From: Sandaracinaceae bacterium
GTDB lineage: Bacteria; Myxococcota_A; Polyangia; Polyangiales; Houyiibacteriaceae
NCBI GenBank assembly: GCA_020633075.1
Contig: JACKEI010000004.1
Span: 124,001-188,000 of the forward strand
Reading direction: 5' to 3'
Length of the DNA stretch: 64,000 nt
Shown: positions 44,178-54,118 of the stretch, one piece after another
Layout of the letters: each line of letters opens with the position of its first letter
How positions within the stretch are numbered: position 1 is the stretch's first letter
Translations under genes and position numbers: made by a program
Notes under the pieces: model-generated
What the model was told of the DNA's origin: nothing
Seen by the model: the letters and a program-made list of their open reading frames with translations, nothing else
Databases searched by the model: none

Positions 44178-45901
44178 AGCTGGATGAACCCCAACAGGTT
44201 GGAGAAGCCGAACTGGAACACTCCGATCGACGTGTCCAAGCGCACGCCGATGTCGAAGGTCAGGTCGATGGGCACGCGCGAGGCGCCGCGTAGCCCGGGC
44301 ACCGCGAACTGCAGGTCTTGTAGGTCCGCCAGCAGGTAGGTGCCGACGTTGACGTAGGCGTGCGCGCCGCGCAGCCCCCCGCGGCGGTCGTGGCGCAAGA
44401 GCGAGACGTTGTATTCGACGTCCGCGCGCACCGCGACCTCTTCGTTGCGCATGAACACGATGGCGGTGCCGAGCAGGTTGGGCGGCGCGCGGCGGTCGAG
44501 CTGCATCTCCAGCAGGCGGCTGGGGATCAGGTCCGTCATGTCGCTCGCGTTGAACTTGTAGAAGAAGGGCGCGTCGCCGAGGACGATGCCGCCGAACAGG
44601 CTCAGGCGCAGCGTGTGATGCGAGGCCAGCGGCACCCACTGCCGGAACTGCGCTTGCAGCCGGACGAAGTCGTACGCGCTGCCCAGCAGCCGCGTGCCGG
44701 CGTCGGCCTGGACGCGGAGGTACGTGCCCTGTGTGGGGAGCCCGGGGTCGTCGCGGCGGTCGTAGGTGAGGCCGATGCGCAGCACGGCCGCGAAGCTGCG
44801 GTTCGGCAGGATGGAGAAGTCCACTGGCCGGATCTCGCTGCCGCGCACCTCGCTGGCCGCCTCGGGGCGCGACGTCACGTACACCCACTCGAGCTGCGCG
44901 CCGAGGTCGAGCGCCAGGGTGCTGCCGATGGCGCGCCCGGTGCCCAAGTAGAAGCCGCCGCGGCGGTAGAAGACCACCGCGTTGCGGGCCTCGAACTCGT
45001 CGACGCAGTCGCGCGGGGCCGGCTCGCGGCAGCGCGTGGTCACGGTGGGGTTGTGGCCGAAGTACTGGCGCGAGTTGTTCAGGAACGGCGCCACGCGCAG
45101 CCCGTAGTTGCCGCCCAACACGTGCGGATACGCGAAGTCGATGCGACCGCCCTGGTGGTGACGCGACAGCAAGCCGGTGGCGGAGAGGCGCATGCCTCGG
45201 CCGAGCAGGTTGGTCTCGGTCAGGGTGAGGCCAACATAGGGAAACACGCGCGCGTCACGGGTGCGGCTGCTGCTCAGGCCCTCGGCCACGCCGAGCGCGA
45301 TCTGCTCGACCACCACCGTGTTGCGCTCGCGCACTTCGACCACCAGCACGACCCAGCCGCGCTGTGCGCCGCGCCGCAGGCGGACCTGCACCTCGTCGAA
45401 CCAGCCCGTCCCCATCAGCGCAAATTGCAGCGTCTCGAGCTCGCTCTCTTCCGGGTCGAAGGGCTCGCCCCGCTCGAGGGGCACGTAGGCGCGGATGACC
45501 GCCGCGCGCGTGCGGGCGTTGCCCACGACCTCGACGTCTTCGAGGAAGTAGCGCAGGGCTTGAGGCGCCCCGTGCTCCCCGTCATCCGCGAGCGCGTCCG
45601 CGTCGGCGAGCTCATCGGCGTCCGCGTCGGCGAGCTCGTCGTCGCCGTCGGCGGGCTCGTCGTCGCCCGGCTCGGCAGGGGTTCCGAGCGCGTCGGCGCC
45701 TGGCTCCGCCGGGTCCGTCGCCGGCGCGTCGTCATCGGGTGTCGTGCTCGCGCCGTCTGCCGCGGCCTCGTCAGCCCCTGCCGGCGGCGGCGTCTCCGCA
45801 GCTCGCTCGGCGGTGGGCTGTGCGCGCCCCGACGCCACGGGCGAGACGCCCCAGGCGAGGGCGCCCAACAGCGTGAGCGTGACGAAAGAGCGGCGCACCA
45901 C
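44174..45901 (-). CDS. Omp85-family outer-membrane protein (BamA/TamA-like)
   Basis: 575 residues. A signal peptide (about 5-27) is followed by a long acidic Asp/Ala/Glu/Pro linker (about 30-115). A single POTRA-like domain (about 117-205) contains FLEDVEVVGNARTRAAVIRA and LMGTGWFDEVQVRLRR. A 16-strand-type barrel (about 215-575) has Omp85 features such as RDARVFPYVGLTLTETNLLG, a GLTYDRRDDPGLPTQGTYL block and a C-terminal aromatic strand near VFQFGFSNLLGF. One POTRA is fewer than BamA (five) or TamA (three), so it is likely a specialised Omp85. It lies 7 bp after the DUF4388 gene. Confidence 0.87.
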   Translation of the reverse strand: MVRRSFVTLTLLGALAWGVSPVASGRAQPTAERAAETPPPAGADEAAADGASTTPDDDAPATDPAEPGADALGTPAEPGDDEPADGDDELADADADELADADALADDGEHGAPQALRYFLEDVEVVGNARTRAAVIRAYVPLERGEPFDPEESELETLQFALMGTGWFDEVQVRLRRGAQRGWVVLVVEVRERNTVVVEQIALGVAEGLSSSRTRDARVFPYVGLTLTETNLLGRGMRLSATGLLSRHHQGGRIDFAYPHVLGGNYGLRVAPFLNNSRQYFGHNPTVTTRCREPAPRDCVDEFEARNAVVFYRRGGFYLGTGRAIGSTLALDLGAQLEWVYVTSRPEAASEVRGSEIRPVDFSILPNRSFAAVLRIGLTYDRRDDPGLPTQGTYLRVQADAGTRLLGSAYDFVRLQAQFRQWVPLASHHTLRLSLFGGIVLGDAPFFYKFNASDMTDLIPSRLLEMQLDRRAPPNLLGTAIVFMRNEEVAVRADVEYNVSLLRHDRRGGLRGAHAYVNVGTYLLADLQDLQFAVPGLRGASRVPIDLTFDIGVRLDTSIGVFQFGFSNLLGFIQL

Positions 45902-45908
45902 CAGGGTC

Positions 45909-47303
45909 TTAGTCGATGGGCGGGAGGCGGGCCAACACGGTCAGGCACGCGATCAGCACCACGCACGCGAAGGCCACCCACTTGAGCGTCACGAGCGTCT
46001 CGGCCGGGGCCGCCCCACTCCTCGCCGGCCCCGCGCCCGCGACGGGGGAGGTCGCGGGGATCTTCGGGGTGTTGGCGCTCTCTTCGTCGTCGGGAGGGGT
46101 GGAGGGGTCGGTCATGGGTCGCGCCTTTCTCGGCGAGTCGGCAAGGGGGTCATCGTTGTCCATCTCCTCCGCGCCGGCAAGCATGGTCGGGAGGTGCCCC
46201 AGGTCCTTGGCGGCGTGGCTGGCCGTGTCGAACTGGGTGGTGATGTCGTCCTCGCGGGACGCGCGCGCCTGCGCCTCCGGCCACTTGCTCTGGCGGAGGC
46301 GGCCGGCGTCGTCGAGCGCGCTGATGGCCGTCGTGCGCGGCGGGTCGGCCTTGGACCCCCGCTCGGCCTGGGACGGGAGGTGGGGCTTGCTGGGCGCGCG
46401 GCCCTCGCCCGGGAGCGGGACGTTCAGGTCCATGGCGGGGCGCCGCTCGTCATCGCCCGGCGTGCGCTCCGCGGCCAGGTAGATCACGCGCACCGTGCTC
46501 TCGCCGCGCACGGGCTCCGACGTGCTGCCGAGCGGCCGCGCCGGGGGACGCTGCGTGACGCGCGCCGGAGGCAGCTCGGGGATCACGGGCCCCGTGCGTG
46601 CGGAGGGCGTGCGCTCGATGCGCTCGCGCAGGAGGTCCTCGAGCGACATCTCCACCACGCGCAGGAAGCTCGCCTCGGTGTTGCCGCTCAGATCCTGGGT
46701 GGTGCTGCGCACCTCACGCTCGCTGCCGCGGTCGGCGCTGGGCGCCGCTTCGGGGGTCGGGAACACGGTGCTGGGCGGCGCGACGACGCTGGTCTCCGCG
46801 CACTGCGCCTCGATGCTGAAGCGGCCCTCCTCCCAGCCGAAGACCTCCTGCAGCTCGATCCCGTCTCCACCGCCCACGCGAGCCTCGGTCAGCTCACCTC
46901 GCTCGTAGACGAGGTCCACGGACTGGGGCGGACGGCTCAGGCGCAGCACGCCCGTCAGGCCCGCCAGCTCGCAGTAGCGCATCAGCGCGGACGGCACGTG
47001 CACGGCCAGCGAGCCGCTCTTCACGCGGTGGTCGCCGCTCGAGACGGGCAGGGGGGGCAGGCGCTGCTGCAGGAAGTAGCGCCCCTCGCGCAGCATGAGC
47101 AGCACCTCCACGGGGTCGCGCTGCTGTCGGTCGGGGGTCTGCTCCTCGGCGAACTGCCCGCGGACCAGGGTGACCGTGCCCTTTCCTTCGAGGGCGCTCT
47201 CGTAGTGCAGCTCCCCGGTGGCGCAGGTCTGTTCGATCTGAGTGAGCAGCTCGACGATGCCACCCGGCGGGATCGCTCCTTCGAGGACGATGTCGTCGCG
47301 CAT
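45909..47303 (-). CDS. DUF4388 (PatA-N-like) protein with C-terminal anchor
   Basis: 464 residues. The N-terminal region (about 1-165) has LEGAIPPGGIVELLTQIEQT, CATGELHYES and GRYFLQQRLPP, typical of DUF4388/PatA-N domains. A second related block follows (YCELAGLTGVLRLSRPPQSV, DLVYERGELTEARVGGGDGI). A long disordered Pro/Arg/Glu region (about 180-430) leads to a single C-terminal TM segment (WVAFACVVLIACLTVLARL), so it is tail-anchored. DUF4388 proteins are abundant in delta-proteobacteria-type genomes and linked to signalling. It heads the run Omp85, exported protein, kinase. Confidence 0.8.
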   Translation of the reverse strand: MRDDIVLEGAIPPGGIVELLTQIEQTCATGELHYESALEGKGTVTLVRGQFAEEQTPDRQQRDPVEVLLMLREGRYFLQQRLPPLPVSSGDHRVKSGSLAVHVPSALMRYCELAGLTGVLRLSRPPQSVDLVYERGELTEARVGGGDGIELQEVFGWEEGRFSIEAQCAETSVVAPPSTVFPTPEAAPSADRGSEREVRSTTQDLSGNTEASFLRVVEMSLEDLLRERIERTPSARTGPVIPELPPARVTQRPPARPLGSTSEPVRGESTVRVIYLAAERTPGDDERRPAMDLNVPLPGEGRAPSKPHLPSQAERGSKADPPRTTAISALDDAGRLRQSKWPEAQARASREDDITTQFDTASHAAKDLGHLPTMLAGAEEMDNDDPLADSPRKARPMTDPSTPPDDEESANTPKIPATSPVAGAGPARSGAAPAETLVTLKWVAFACVVLIACLTVLARLPPID

Positions 47304-47413
47304 GATTCATTGGCGCCTGTGGCCGCCCAGCTGTCAAGCGCTGCGAAAGTGCTTCGGTTCTGTAGCGACGTGGCCGGTGTGCCGACAGCCCGAAGTATGG
47401 CAAACGAAGGCGC

Positions 47414-48655
47414 ATGCGCGTGAGGCTCCCCACAGTGTCCGGACTGAGGCTCCTGGTTGGTTTGATCGGCGTGGTGGGCTCGGCGGGTCTGGTCGGCTGC
47501 GGCGGCGAGGCCGAGGCGCCGGCTAGCCCGCCCGCGCGGCCCGCGTCCCGTGTGGCGGTCGGGGTCAGCGAGGCCGGCCCGCTGCTGGTGCGTCACCGGC
47601 TCACCGGGCGCACGGCGGCGTCGCAGGAGGCCACGCTGGCGGCGGGGGCGAACGGCGCGGTGCGGCGCGTCTTGGTGCGGGTCGGCGACCGCGTGCAGGC
47701 CGGCGACCTCCTGTTCGAGGTGGACCCGGGCATCGCGCGCGCGGACCTCGCGGCCGCGCAGGCGCTCGCGGCCACGGCAGCCGAGGAAGAGGCCCAGGCC
47801 GCGCGCGATGCGGCGCGTGTGCGCGTCGCCGGCCCCGACGCGGTGCCCGCCAACCAGATCGAGCAGGCGCAGAGCCGGGCCGAGCAGCTCGCGCGTCGCC
47901 AGGCCGAGCTGAGCGCGCGCGTGCGCCAGACCCGCTCGCGCCTCGCGCAGCAGATCGTGCGCGCCCCCTTCGCCGGGCAGGTGGTGCAGCGGCTCGCAGA
48001 CCCCGGGGACTGGGTCTCCGCAGGGACGCCGGTGCTGCAGCTGGTCAGCATGGACGACGTCGAGGTGCACGCCGCCGTGGACCCGCTCCTGCTGGCGCGC
48101 CTGTCCGAGGGGCAGGCCGCCACCCTGCGCTTCGCTGGGGAGTCGCTGCCGGCGCGGGTGGCGGGCGTGGTGCGCGTGATCGACAGCGCCACGGGGACGG
48201 CGCCGCTGCGAGTGGTGCCCGAGGGGAGCGAGCGGCCGCTCTGGCTCCTGCCGGGGCGCTTCCTGGACGTGGAGATCGAGCTCCCGGAGGACGGCGGCGT
48301 GGTGGTGCCGCGTGACGCGCTGGCCTACGGGGTGCGCGGCGCGCGCGTGGTGCTCGTGGTCGACGGCGTAGCCCAGGTGGTGCCGGTCGAGGTGGTGGTG
48401 CAGTCCGCGGAGCGCGCGCTCGTGCGTGGCGAGGGCCTCACGCCCGGGCAGCAGGTGGTGACGCGCGGCAACGAGCGCCTGCGCCCGGGCGAGACCGTGA
48501 CCGTGGACGGCGCGGCCGCCGACTCGGAGCAGGGTGGCGCAGCTCCCGCTCCGGCCGCGGGCGGCTCGGCGCCCGATGGTGCCACGCCGGCTTCGGCGAG
48601 CGCCTCCGCGCCCAGCGCGGCCCCGGCTCCGGCTCCGGCAGGCGGCGCCCGATGA
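47414..48655 (+). CDS. RND efflux periplasmic adaptor (membrane fusion protein)
   Basis: 413 residues. A lipoprotein signal peptide with Cys 29 (GLVGC) is followed by a barrel-sandwich/lipoyl half (GANGAVRRVLVRVGDRVQAG DLLFEVD), a helical hairpin (about 115-175), the second lipoyl half (VRAPFAGQVVQRLADPGDWV), a beta-barrel domain and a Pro/Ala/Ser-rich tail of about 50 residues. It links the inner-membrane pump to a TolC-like channel. Its stop overlaps the pump gene start by ATGA. No TolC homologue is in the window. It is divergent from the DUF4388 gene across 110 bp. Confidence 0.92.
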   Translation: MRVRLPTVSGLRLLVGLIGVVGSAGLVGCGGEAEAPASPPARPASRVAVGVSEAGPLLVRHRLTGRTAASQEATLAAGANGAVRRVLVRVGDRVQAGDLLFEVDPGIARADLAAAQALAATAAEEEAQAARDAARVRVAGPDAVPANQIEQAQSRAEQLARRQAELSARVRQTRSRLAQQIVRAPFAGQVVQRLADPGDWVSAGTPVLQLVSMDDVEVHAAVDPLLLARLSEGQAATLRFAGESLPARVAGVVRVIDSATGTAPLRVVPEGSERPLWLLPGRFLDVEIELPEDGGVVVPRDALAYGVRGARVVLVVDGVAQVVPVEVVVQSAERALVRGEGLTPGQQVVTRGNERLRPGETVTVDGAAADSEQGGAAPAPAAGGSAPDGATPASASASAPSAAPAPAPAGGAR

Positions 48656-51600
48656 AGGAGCGCGCTCAGGGGGCTCTCGCGGTGGCCATCGAGAGGCCCG
48701 TGACCGTCACGGTCGGCGTCATCCTGGTGGTGCTCTTCGGGCTGCTCTCGCTCGTGGGGCTGCCCATCCAGCTCACGCCCGACATCTCGCGCCCCACCAT
48801 CGACATCAGCACCCGCTGGCCGGGGGCCGCGCCCACGGAGATCGAGACCGAGATCCTGGAGGCGCAGGAGCAGACCCTCAAGGGCCTGGCCGGACTGGTG
48901 AAGATGACCAGCAACGCCAGCCCGGACTTGGGGCGCATCACCCTGGAATTCGAGGTCGGCACGAACATCGACGACGCGCTGGTGCGGGTGAACAACCGGC
49001 TGGGCGAGGTCAGCTCGTACCCCGAGGCGTCCGACCGCCCGGTGCTCAGCACCTCGGACCTGTCGGGCCCGCCCGTCGCGGTCATCACCATCCGCGACCT
49101 CGAGGGGCGCTCCGTGTCGGCGTTCCGCACCTGGGTCGCCGAGGAGATCGTGCCCGAGCTCGAGCGCATCCCCGGCGTGGCCGGCATGCGCCACGTGGGC
49201 GGGCAGGACTCCGAGGTGCACATCGACTTCGACCCGCGGGCCTTGGCGGAGCGTGGCCTCGGCATCAACGACCTGCGCGACCGCGTGCGCGGGGAGCTGC
49301 GCAACGTGTCGGCCGGCGACCTCAGCATCGGCAAGCGGACCTTCTTGGTGCGCACGCCGCTCGCCCCCGAAGAGGTGCGCGACCTCGAAGAGGTGGTGCT
49401 GGGCACGGGTCCCGACGGCATGCCCGTGCGGCTGGCGGACGTCGCCACGGTCAGCATGGGCCTGCGGCGCCCGCGCGGCGTGGCCATGACCGATGGGCGG
49501 CCCTCCATGATCCTGCTGCTGTCGCGCGAGTCGGGCAGCAACGTGCTGGAGGTGACCGAGGCCGTGCGCGCCACCGTGGCGGACCTCGACGAGCGCGTGT
49601 TCCGCCGCGAGGGGCTCACCATCCAGGTCATCTCCGACCAGGTGGGCTACATCCACGACGCGCTCGACCTGGTGCAGCAGAACCTGCTGATGGGCTCGGT
49701 GCTGGCCATCCTCGCGCTCTTCTTCTTCCTGCGTTCCTTCGGGGCCTCCGCCATCATCAGCGTGTCCATCCCCGTGTGCGTGTTCGGCACCGCTCTCGGC
49801 ATGAGCTGGATGGGGCGCTCCATCAACGTCATCTCTCTGGCGGGCGTGACGTTCGCCGTGGGCATGGTGCTGGACAACTCCATCGTGGTGCTGGAGAGCA
49901 TCGACACGGAGCGGGCCACGGCCAAGACCGCCGCCGAGGCGGCCCTGCGCGGCGTACGCTCCGTGTGGGGCGCGGTGCTCGCGTCCACGCTGACCACCGT
50001 CGCGGTGTTCGCGCCCATCGTCACGTGGGAGAGCGAAGTCGGGCAGCTGCTGCGCGACGTGGCCGTCGCCATCTCGCTCGCTGTGGTGTGGTCCCTCATC
50101 GTGTCCGTGTGGGTCATCCCCAGCTTGGCGGCGCGCCTGCTGCCTCCGAAGACGGTCGCCGCCACGCCCGGGCGCCTGGCGCGCGTGGGCGACGCGCTGC
50201 GCGAGAAGCTGGTGGGGGCGGCCAGCTGGATCGCGCGCGACCTGCGCCGCGGCTTCCTCACGGTGGCGCTGGTGGTCGGCGCGGCCGGGGCCGTGACCTT
50301 CGCGCTGGCGCCGCCCCTCGAGTACCTGCCCACCGGCAACCGCAACCTCATCTTCGGCATCTTGGTGCCCCCTCCGGGCTACTCCTCCGAAGAGTTCGAG
50401 CGCATGGGCCTGCGCATGCACGAGGAGATCGGCCCGCACATCGGCGTCGCCCGCGACGGCGTGCCGGCCATCGAGCGCTCCTTCTTCGTGGGTGACGGCA
50501 GCTTCGTGTTCGCCGGCGCCGTGGCGCAGGACCCGCGCGAGATCGGCGCGCTCCTGCCCTTCTTGCGGCGCGTGCAGGCCGACGTGCCGGGCACCTTCGG
50601 GTTCACCAACCAGGCCAGCCTGTTCGGCAGCGCCATCGGCGGCGGGCGCTCCATCGAGCTCAACCTGGTGGGCTCGGACATCCCCACGCTCACGGCGCTG
50701 GGCGCGCGCATGATGGGCAGCCTCCGCGAGGCCATCCCCGAGGCGCAGGTGCGGCCCGTGCCAGGCCTCGACCCGGGCGCGCCCGAGGTGCAGATCCACC
50801 CGCGCAGGCGGCAGGCGGCCGCGCTGGGCATCCGCAGCGACCAGCTGGGGCTCATGGTGGACGCCCTCGTGGACGGCGCCATCGTCGGTGAGCTGACGCC
50901 CAGCAACGGCTACGAGGTGGACGTGGTGCTGCGCGCGCTCACGCCGGGCCGCGGCATCCTCACGGACCCGCTGGACCTCATGGACGCGCCGCTGGTGACG
51001 TCGGGCGGCGCGGTCGTGCCGCTCAGCGCGGTGGCCGACGCCGTGACCGACATCGGGCCCACCATCATCCAGCGCCTGGAGCGGCGCCGGGCCATCACGC
51101 TGCAGATCTCGCCACCCGAGAGCATGCCCCTCGAGAGCGCCATGGACGTCGTGCGCGAGCGCGTGGTGGCGCCCATGACCGCCGCCGGGGAGATCCCACC
51201 CGGGGTGCGCGTGGAGATCAGCGGCGCGGCCGGCGACCTGGACGTCGCGGCAGACCACTTCCGCGAGGTGCTGCTGCTGGCCGTGGTGATCTGCTTCCTG
51301 TTGCTGGCCGCGCTCTTCGAGGACTTCATCGCGCCGCTGGTGGTGCTGGCCAGCCTGCCCCTCGCCGCCGCCGGTGGCATGGCCTGCTTGGTGCTGGTGG
51401 ACAAGCTCTTCGGGCCCGTGCCTCTGGACCTCATGACGGCGCTGGGCTTCTTGATCCTGATCGGCGTCGTGGTGAACAACGCGATCTTGGTCGTGGACGG
51501 AGCGCTCGCGCGCCTGCGCGAAGGGGCCGAGCTGGACCTGGCGGTGGCCGACGCCGTGCGCTCGCGCATCCGCCCCATCTTCATGACCACCACGACGTCG

Positions 51601-51798
51601 CTGGCCGGGCTCTTGCCCATGGTCGTGTCCAACGGCGCGGGGGCCGAGCTCTACCGGGGCGTGGGCGCCATCGTGCTCGGCGGGCTCGCTCTCTCGAGCG
51701 TGCTGGTGATCTTCGTGATCCCCGCGCTCTTCACCATGCTCTACCGCCTGCGCGGGCTCTTCTCGCGGCGGCCACCGGCCGAGCCCGTGGCCCCGTAG
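48652..51798 (+). CDS. RND efflux pump permease (AcrB/MexF-like, HAE-type)
   Basis: 1048 residues, the usual length. TM1 near 14-34, porter loops, TM2-6 (about 340-500) including FAVGMVLDNSIVVLES, with Asp of the proton relay in TM4 followed by Asn rather than a second Asp. A cytoplasmic linker, the second porter half and TM8-12 (about 875-1035) with LMTALGFLILIGVVVNNAIL and TTTTSLAGLLPMVVS follow. The N-terminal IERPVTVTVGVILVVLFG is typical. It exports drugs, solvents or lipid-like compounds by proton antiport. It is translationally coupled to its adaptor. Confidence 0.94.
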   Translation: MKERAQGALAVAIERPVTVTVGVILVVLFGLLSLVGLPIQLTPDISRPTIDISTRWPGAAPTEIETEILEAQEQTLKGLAGLVKMTSNASPDLGRITLEFEVGTNIDDALVRVNNRLGEVSSYPEASDRPVLSTSDLSGPPVAVITIRDLEGRSVSAFRTWVAEEIVPELERIPGVAGMRHVGGQDSEVHIDFDPRALAERGLGINDLRDRVRGELRNVSAGDLSIGKRTFLVRTPLAPEEVRDLEEVVLGTGPDGMPVRLADVATVSMGLRRPRGVAMTDGRPSMILLLSRESGSNVLEVTEAVRATVADLDERVFRREGLTIQVISDQVGYIHDALDLVQQNLLMGSVLAILALFFFLRSFGASAIISVSIPVCVFGTALGMSWMGRSINVISLAGVTFAVGMVLDNSIVVLESIDTERATAKTAAEAALRGVRSVWGAVLASTLTTVAVFAPIVTWESEVGQLLRDVAVAISLAVVWSLIVSVWVIPSLAARLLPPKTVAATPGRLARVGDALREKLVGAASWIARDLRRGFLTVALVVGAAGAVTFALAPPLEYLPTGNRNLIFGILVPPPGYSSEEFERMGLRMHEEIGPHIGVARDGVPAIERSFFVGDGSFVFAGAVAQDPREIGALLPFLRRVQADVPGTFGFTNQASLFGSAIGGGRSIELNLVGSDIPTLTALGARMMGSLREAIPEAQVRPVPGLDPGAPEVQIHPRRRQAAALGIRSDQLGLMVDALVDGAIVGELTPSNGYEVDVVLRALTPGRGILTDPLDLMDAPLVTSGGAVVPLSAVADAVTDIGPTIIQRLERRRAITLQISPPESMPLESAMDVVRERVVAPMTAAGEIPPGVRVEISGAAGDLDVAADHFREVLLLAVVICFLLLAALFEDFIAPLVVLASLPLAAAGGMACLVLVDKLFGPVPLDLMTALGFLILIGVVVNNAILVVDGALARLREGAELDLAVADAVRSRIRPIFMTTTTSLAGLLPMVVSNGAGAELYRGVGAIVLGGLALSSVLVIFVIPALFTMLYRLRGLFSRRPPAEPVAP

Positions 51799-51811
51799 CG
51801 CGCAAGCGTGG

Positions 51812-52960
51812 TCAGCCGCAGCGCACGGCGGGCGCCGTGCAGCGCCGCGTGTTGGTCATGGTGCCGTCGTCCCGGCAGCTGTCGCTGAGGCACTCGCGCG
51901 ATGCGTCGCACTCACTGCCCAGCGCCTTCCGTGCCTCGCAGGTGCTGGTGGCGTCGTCGCAGTACTCGCCCTCGTCGCAGTGGTAGCCCTCGTGGCAGGT
52001 ACCCTCCGGGAGAGCCGCACACTCACCGCTCACGCACTCGAGGCGCGCGGGGTAGTCGCAGAAGACCGTCTCGTCGTCGCAGGCGCCGCCTACCTCCGTG
52101 ACCACGGTGATGCGCCGGCAGAAGGAGTTCATGGTGCCGCCGTCCTCGACGCACAGGCTGCCTTCCTCGCAGGCCATGCCGGGCATACAGAGCCCGCCGT
52201 CCGCGACGGGAGCGGTGCAGGTGCCCTCGCCGTCTTCGTCGAAGTCGAAGCAGAAGAAGTCGCCGTGGCACAGGCCATAGGTGCGCTCGAAGCCCGTGCC
52301 GTCCACGGCCCCGCACGGCTCGCCTTCGCGCAGGCCCAGCTCCAAGACCAGCGCCAAGCAGACGCTCTCCGCGCCGCCGTTGGTGCTGCACTGCGCGATG
52401 CCCACACCCTCGGGGCGCGCGCACTCGCTGGCGCTGTCACAGGCCGTGCCCAGCGGCAGGCGCGCTACGCAGGTGCCGCTGCAGGTGTCGCCCACCAGGG
52501 TGGCGTCGCAGCGTGCGCCGGGGACGCACTCCTCCTGCAGGGAGCAGCTCTCGCCGACGGCGACCTGACCCTCGAGGGCTTCTCGGCAGGAGGGAAAGAA
52601 GTCGAGGCCCGCCTCGACGGTGCAGCTGGACGCGATGTCGTGGAGGCACCGACGAGCCGCGGCGGCGTCGTAGGCTACGCGGCCCGCGTCGACCGCGGCG
52701 GCGAGGGGGTCCAGGCTGCCCAGCTCGGCGCCCAGGAGCCGTGGGCAGAGCTCGGGGAAGGTGGGGCTCAGCACCAGGCGGCTGACCTCTCCGCCGCCGG
52801 CGCGGGTTTGGGCGCAGGTGAGCAGCTGCGTGCACACGGCCTCGCTCAGCTCGGCCGGGATGTCCTCGATCGACAGACGCGGTGAGCTCGACGAGCAGCC
52901 GCTGGCGAGCAGCGCCATGGCGCCGAGGAGGATGGATGCGAGAGGCAGGGTGCGGGTCAT
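51812..52960 (-). CDS. Cys-rich lipoprotein
   Basis: 382 residues. The signal peptide ends LLASGC (Cys 22) and is followed by a Ser run. A helical N-terminal part (about 30-120) has four Cys. From about 135 on, Cys-rich repeats of the form GESCSLQEECVPGARCD, GTACDSASECA and GSECDASRECLSDSC occur. These resemble short Cys-rich repeats frequent in myxobacterial lipoproteins. No enzymatic motif is seen. It is convergent with the RND operon (13 bp between stops). Confidence 0.78.
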   Translation of the reverse strand: MTRTLPLASILLGAMALLASGCSSSSPRLSIEDIPAELSEAVCTQLLTCAQTRAGGGEVSRLVLSPTFPELCPRLLGAELGSLDPLAAAVDAGRVAYDAAAARRCLHDIASSCTVEAGLDFFPSCREALEGQVAVGESCSLQEECVPGARCDATLVGDTCSGTCVARLPLGTACDSASECARPEGVGIAQCSTNGGAESVCLALVLELGLREGEPCGAVDGTGFERTYGLCHGDFFCFDFDEDGEGTCTAPVADGGLCMPGMACEEGSLCVEDGGTMNSFCRRITVVTEVGGACDDETVFCDYPARLECVSGECAALPEGTCHEGYHCDEGEYCDDATSTCEARKALGSECDASRECLSDSCRDDGTMTNTRRCTAPAVRCG

Positions 52961-53065
52961 GCCGGTGGACGGAGCAACGGCCGTGCCAGGGCGCGGCGCC
53001 TACGTTCGACGCTCCTCACGCGCCGCCTCACACGAGCGAGGCGCAAGGCTTGCGCGCGGTGCGGC

Positions 53066-54118
53066 TCATGGCGCGTTGGGGTCCGCGAAGAGGCTGTTCA
53101 TGTGCGTCGTGAGCAGCTCCAGCACCCCGTCCAGCGCGTCGCGCGCGCCCTCTGCGGAGGCGCTCAGGTGCAGCACCAGGCGCCTCTCTTCGGTGGTGAA
53201 CGTCGCTCCCTGGACCATGGCGGTGAGCCCCGGCGAGATGCGGAAGACCGGCGCCTGCCCGTTGAACACGTCCAGCACGCGCTGGAGCGCGTCTTCGAGG
53301 GGCGCGAGGGCCGCGGAGTCGGAGACCGTCACCCCCAGGTGGCAGTCGAGCCCCGCCGTCAGGTCGCAGTAGCCCTCGTTCGAGACGATCGCTTCCGCGT
53401 AGCGCTCCTGGCTGACGTACGGGCTGGGTTCGGCGCGGATGGCGTAGCCCAGCGTGTGCTGCCCGTAGCCGGCCCGCGCGCGGGACGCGATCATCGCCGC
53501 GTGCATGGGCGGGCCCGCAGGGCTGCGCCCGTCGAAGCGGTCACAGATGCTCTCCACCAGCCGCAGCGGACCGAGCACCAAGGTGTGGTCGCCGAGCAGC
53601 GCGATGCTCCATGCGCCGTCTGCGCGCATGGGATGCCCTTCGTAGGTGGAGTGCTGGTCGGTGTCCGCCAGGTGGTCGAGGTCCGCGTCCGTGAAGCGCC
53701 CGCGCAGGAGCACGGTCACGTCGTCTAGGGGGCCACCGGGCACGCCCTCCACGGACCACAGCAGCTCGTCCACGCGGTGCACGAACTCGCGTGTGTAGGC
53801 GATGTCCGCCTCGCTCCAGTCCTCTTGCACCAGCAGCGCGAGCTGCTGCTCGAGGTGTGCGAACAAGGGCGTCGCCGCGAGGGCGCGCATGTCCACGCGC
53901 ACCAGCCCGAAGGCCTCGGGGGAGGTCAGCCGCTCGAGCGGCGGGGTCCACTCGGTCTCCATCGCCGCGACCGGCGACGCGGCCTCCGGGACCAACGGCG
54001 CGCTCGCGCAGGCGGGCAGCCACAGCGAGGCCGCTGCGTACAGCGCGACGCGCGCGAGGCGCGCAGAGCCGTGAGCCGCGCTGCGGAGGGCCGGCTGTGC
54101 TGTGAGGGTGCGCCGCAC
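53066..54118 (-). CDS. Hypothetical lipoprotein
   Basis: 350 residues from GTG 54118. The signal peptide ends SLWLPAC (Cys 37). The mature part is alpha/beta with blocks EAFGLVRVDMRALAATPLFA and DDVTVLLRGRFTDADLDHLA; no family is recognised. An in-frame ATG at 54199 would add 27 residues but leave only 24 bp to the divergent gene and push the hydrophobic core too far from the start, so the GTG is preferred. Function is unknown. Confidence 0.65.
   Translation of the reverse strand: MRRTLTAQPALRSAAHGSARLARVALYAAASLWLPACASAPLVPEAASPVAAMETEWTPPLERLTSPEAFGLVRVDMRALAATPLFAHLEQQLALLVQEDWSEADIAYTREFVHRVDELLWSVEGVPGGPLDDVTVLLRGRFTDADLDHLADTDQHSTYEGHPMRADGAWSIALLGDHTLVLGPLRLVESICDRFDGRSPAGPPMHAAMIASRARAGYGQHTLGYAIRAEPSPYVSQERYAEAIVSNEGYCDLTAGLDCHLGVTVSDSAALAPLEDALQRVLDVFNGQAPVFRISPGLTAMVQGATFTTEERRLVLHLSASAEGARDALDGVLELLTTHMNSLFADPNAP

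Noticed and set aside
48325..51258. 977-codon open frame antisense to the RND pump
   Set aside because: It lies wholly opposite a clear RND permease and adaptor, has His/Arg/Ala/Gly-biased composition without domains, and is the expected result of GC-rich third positions in the real gene.
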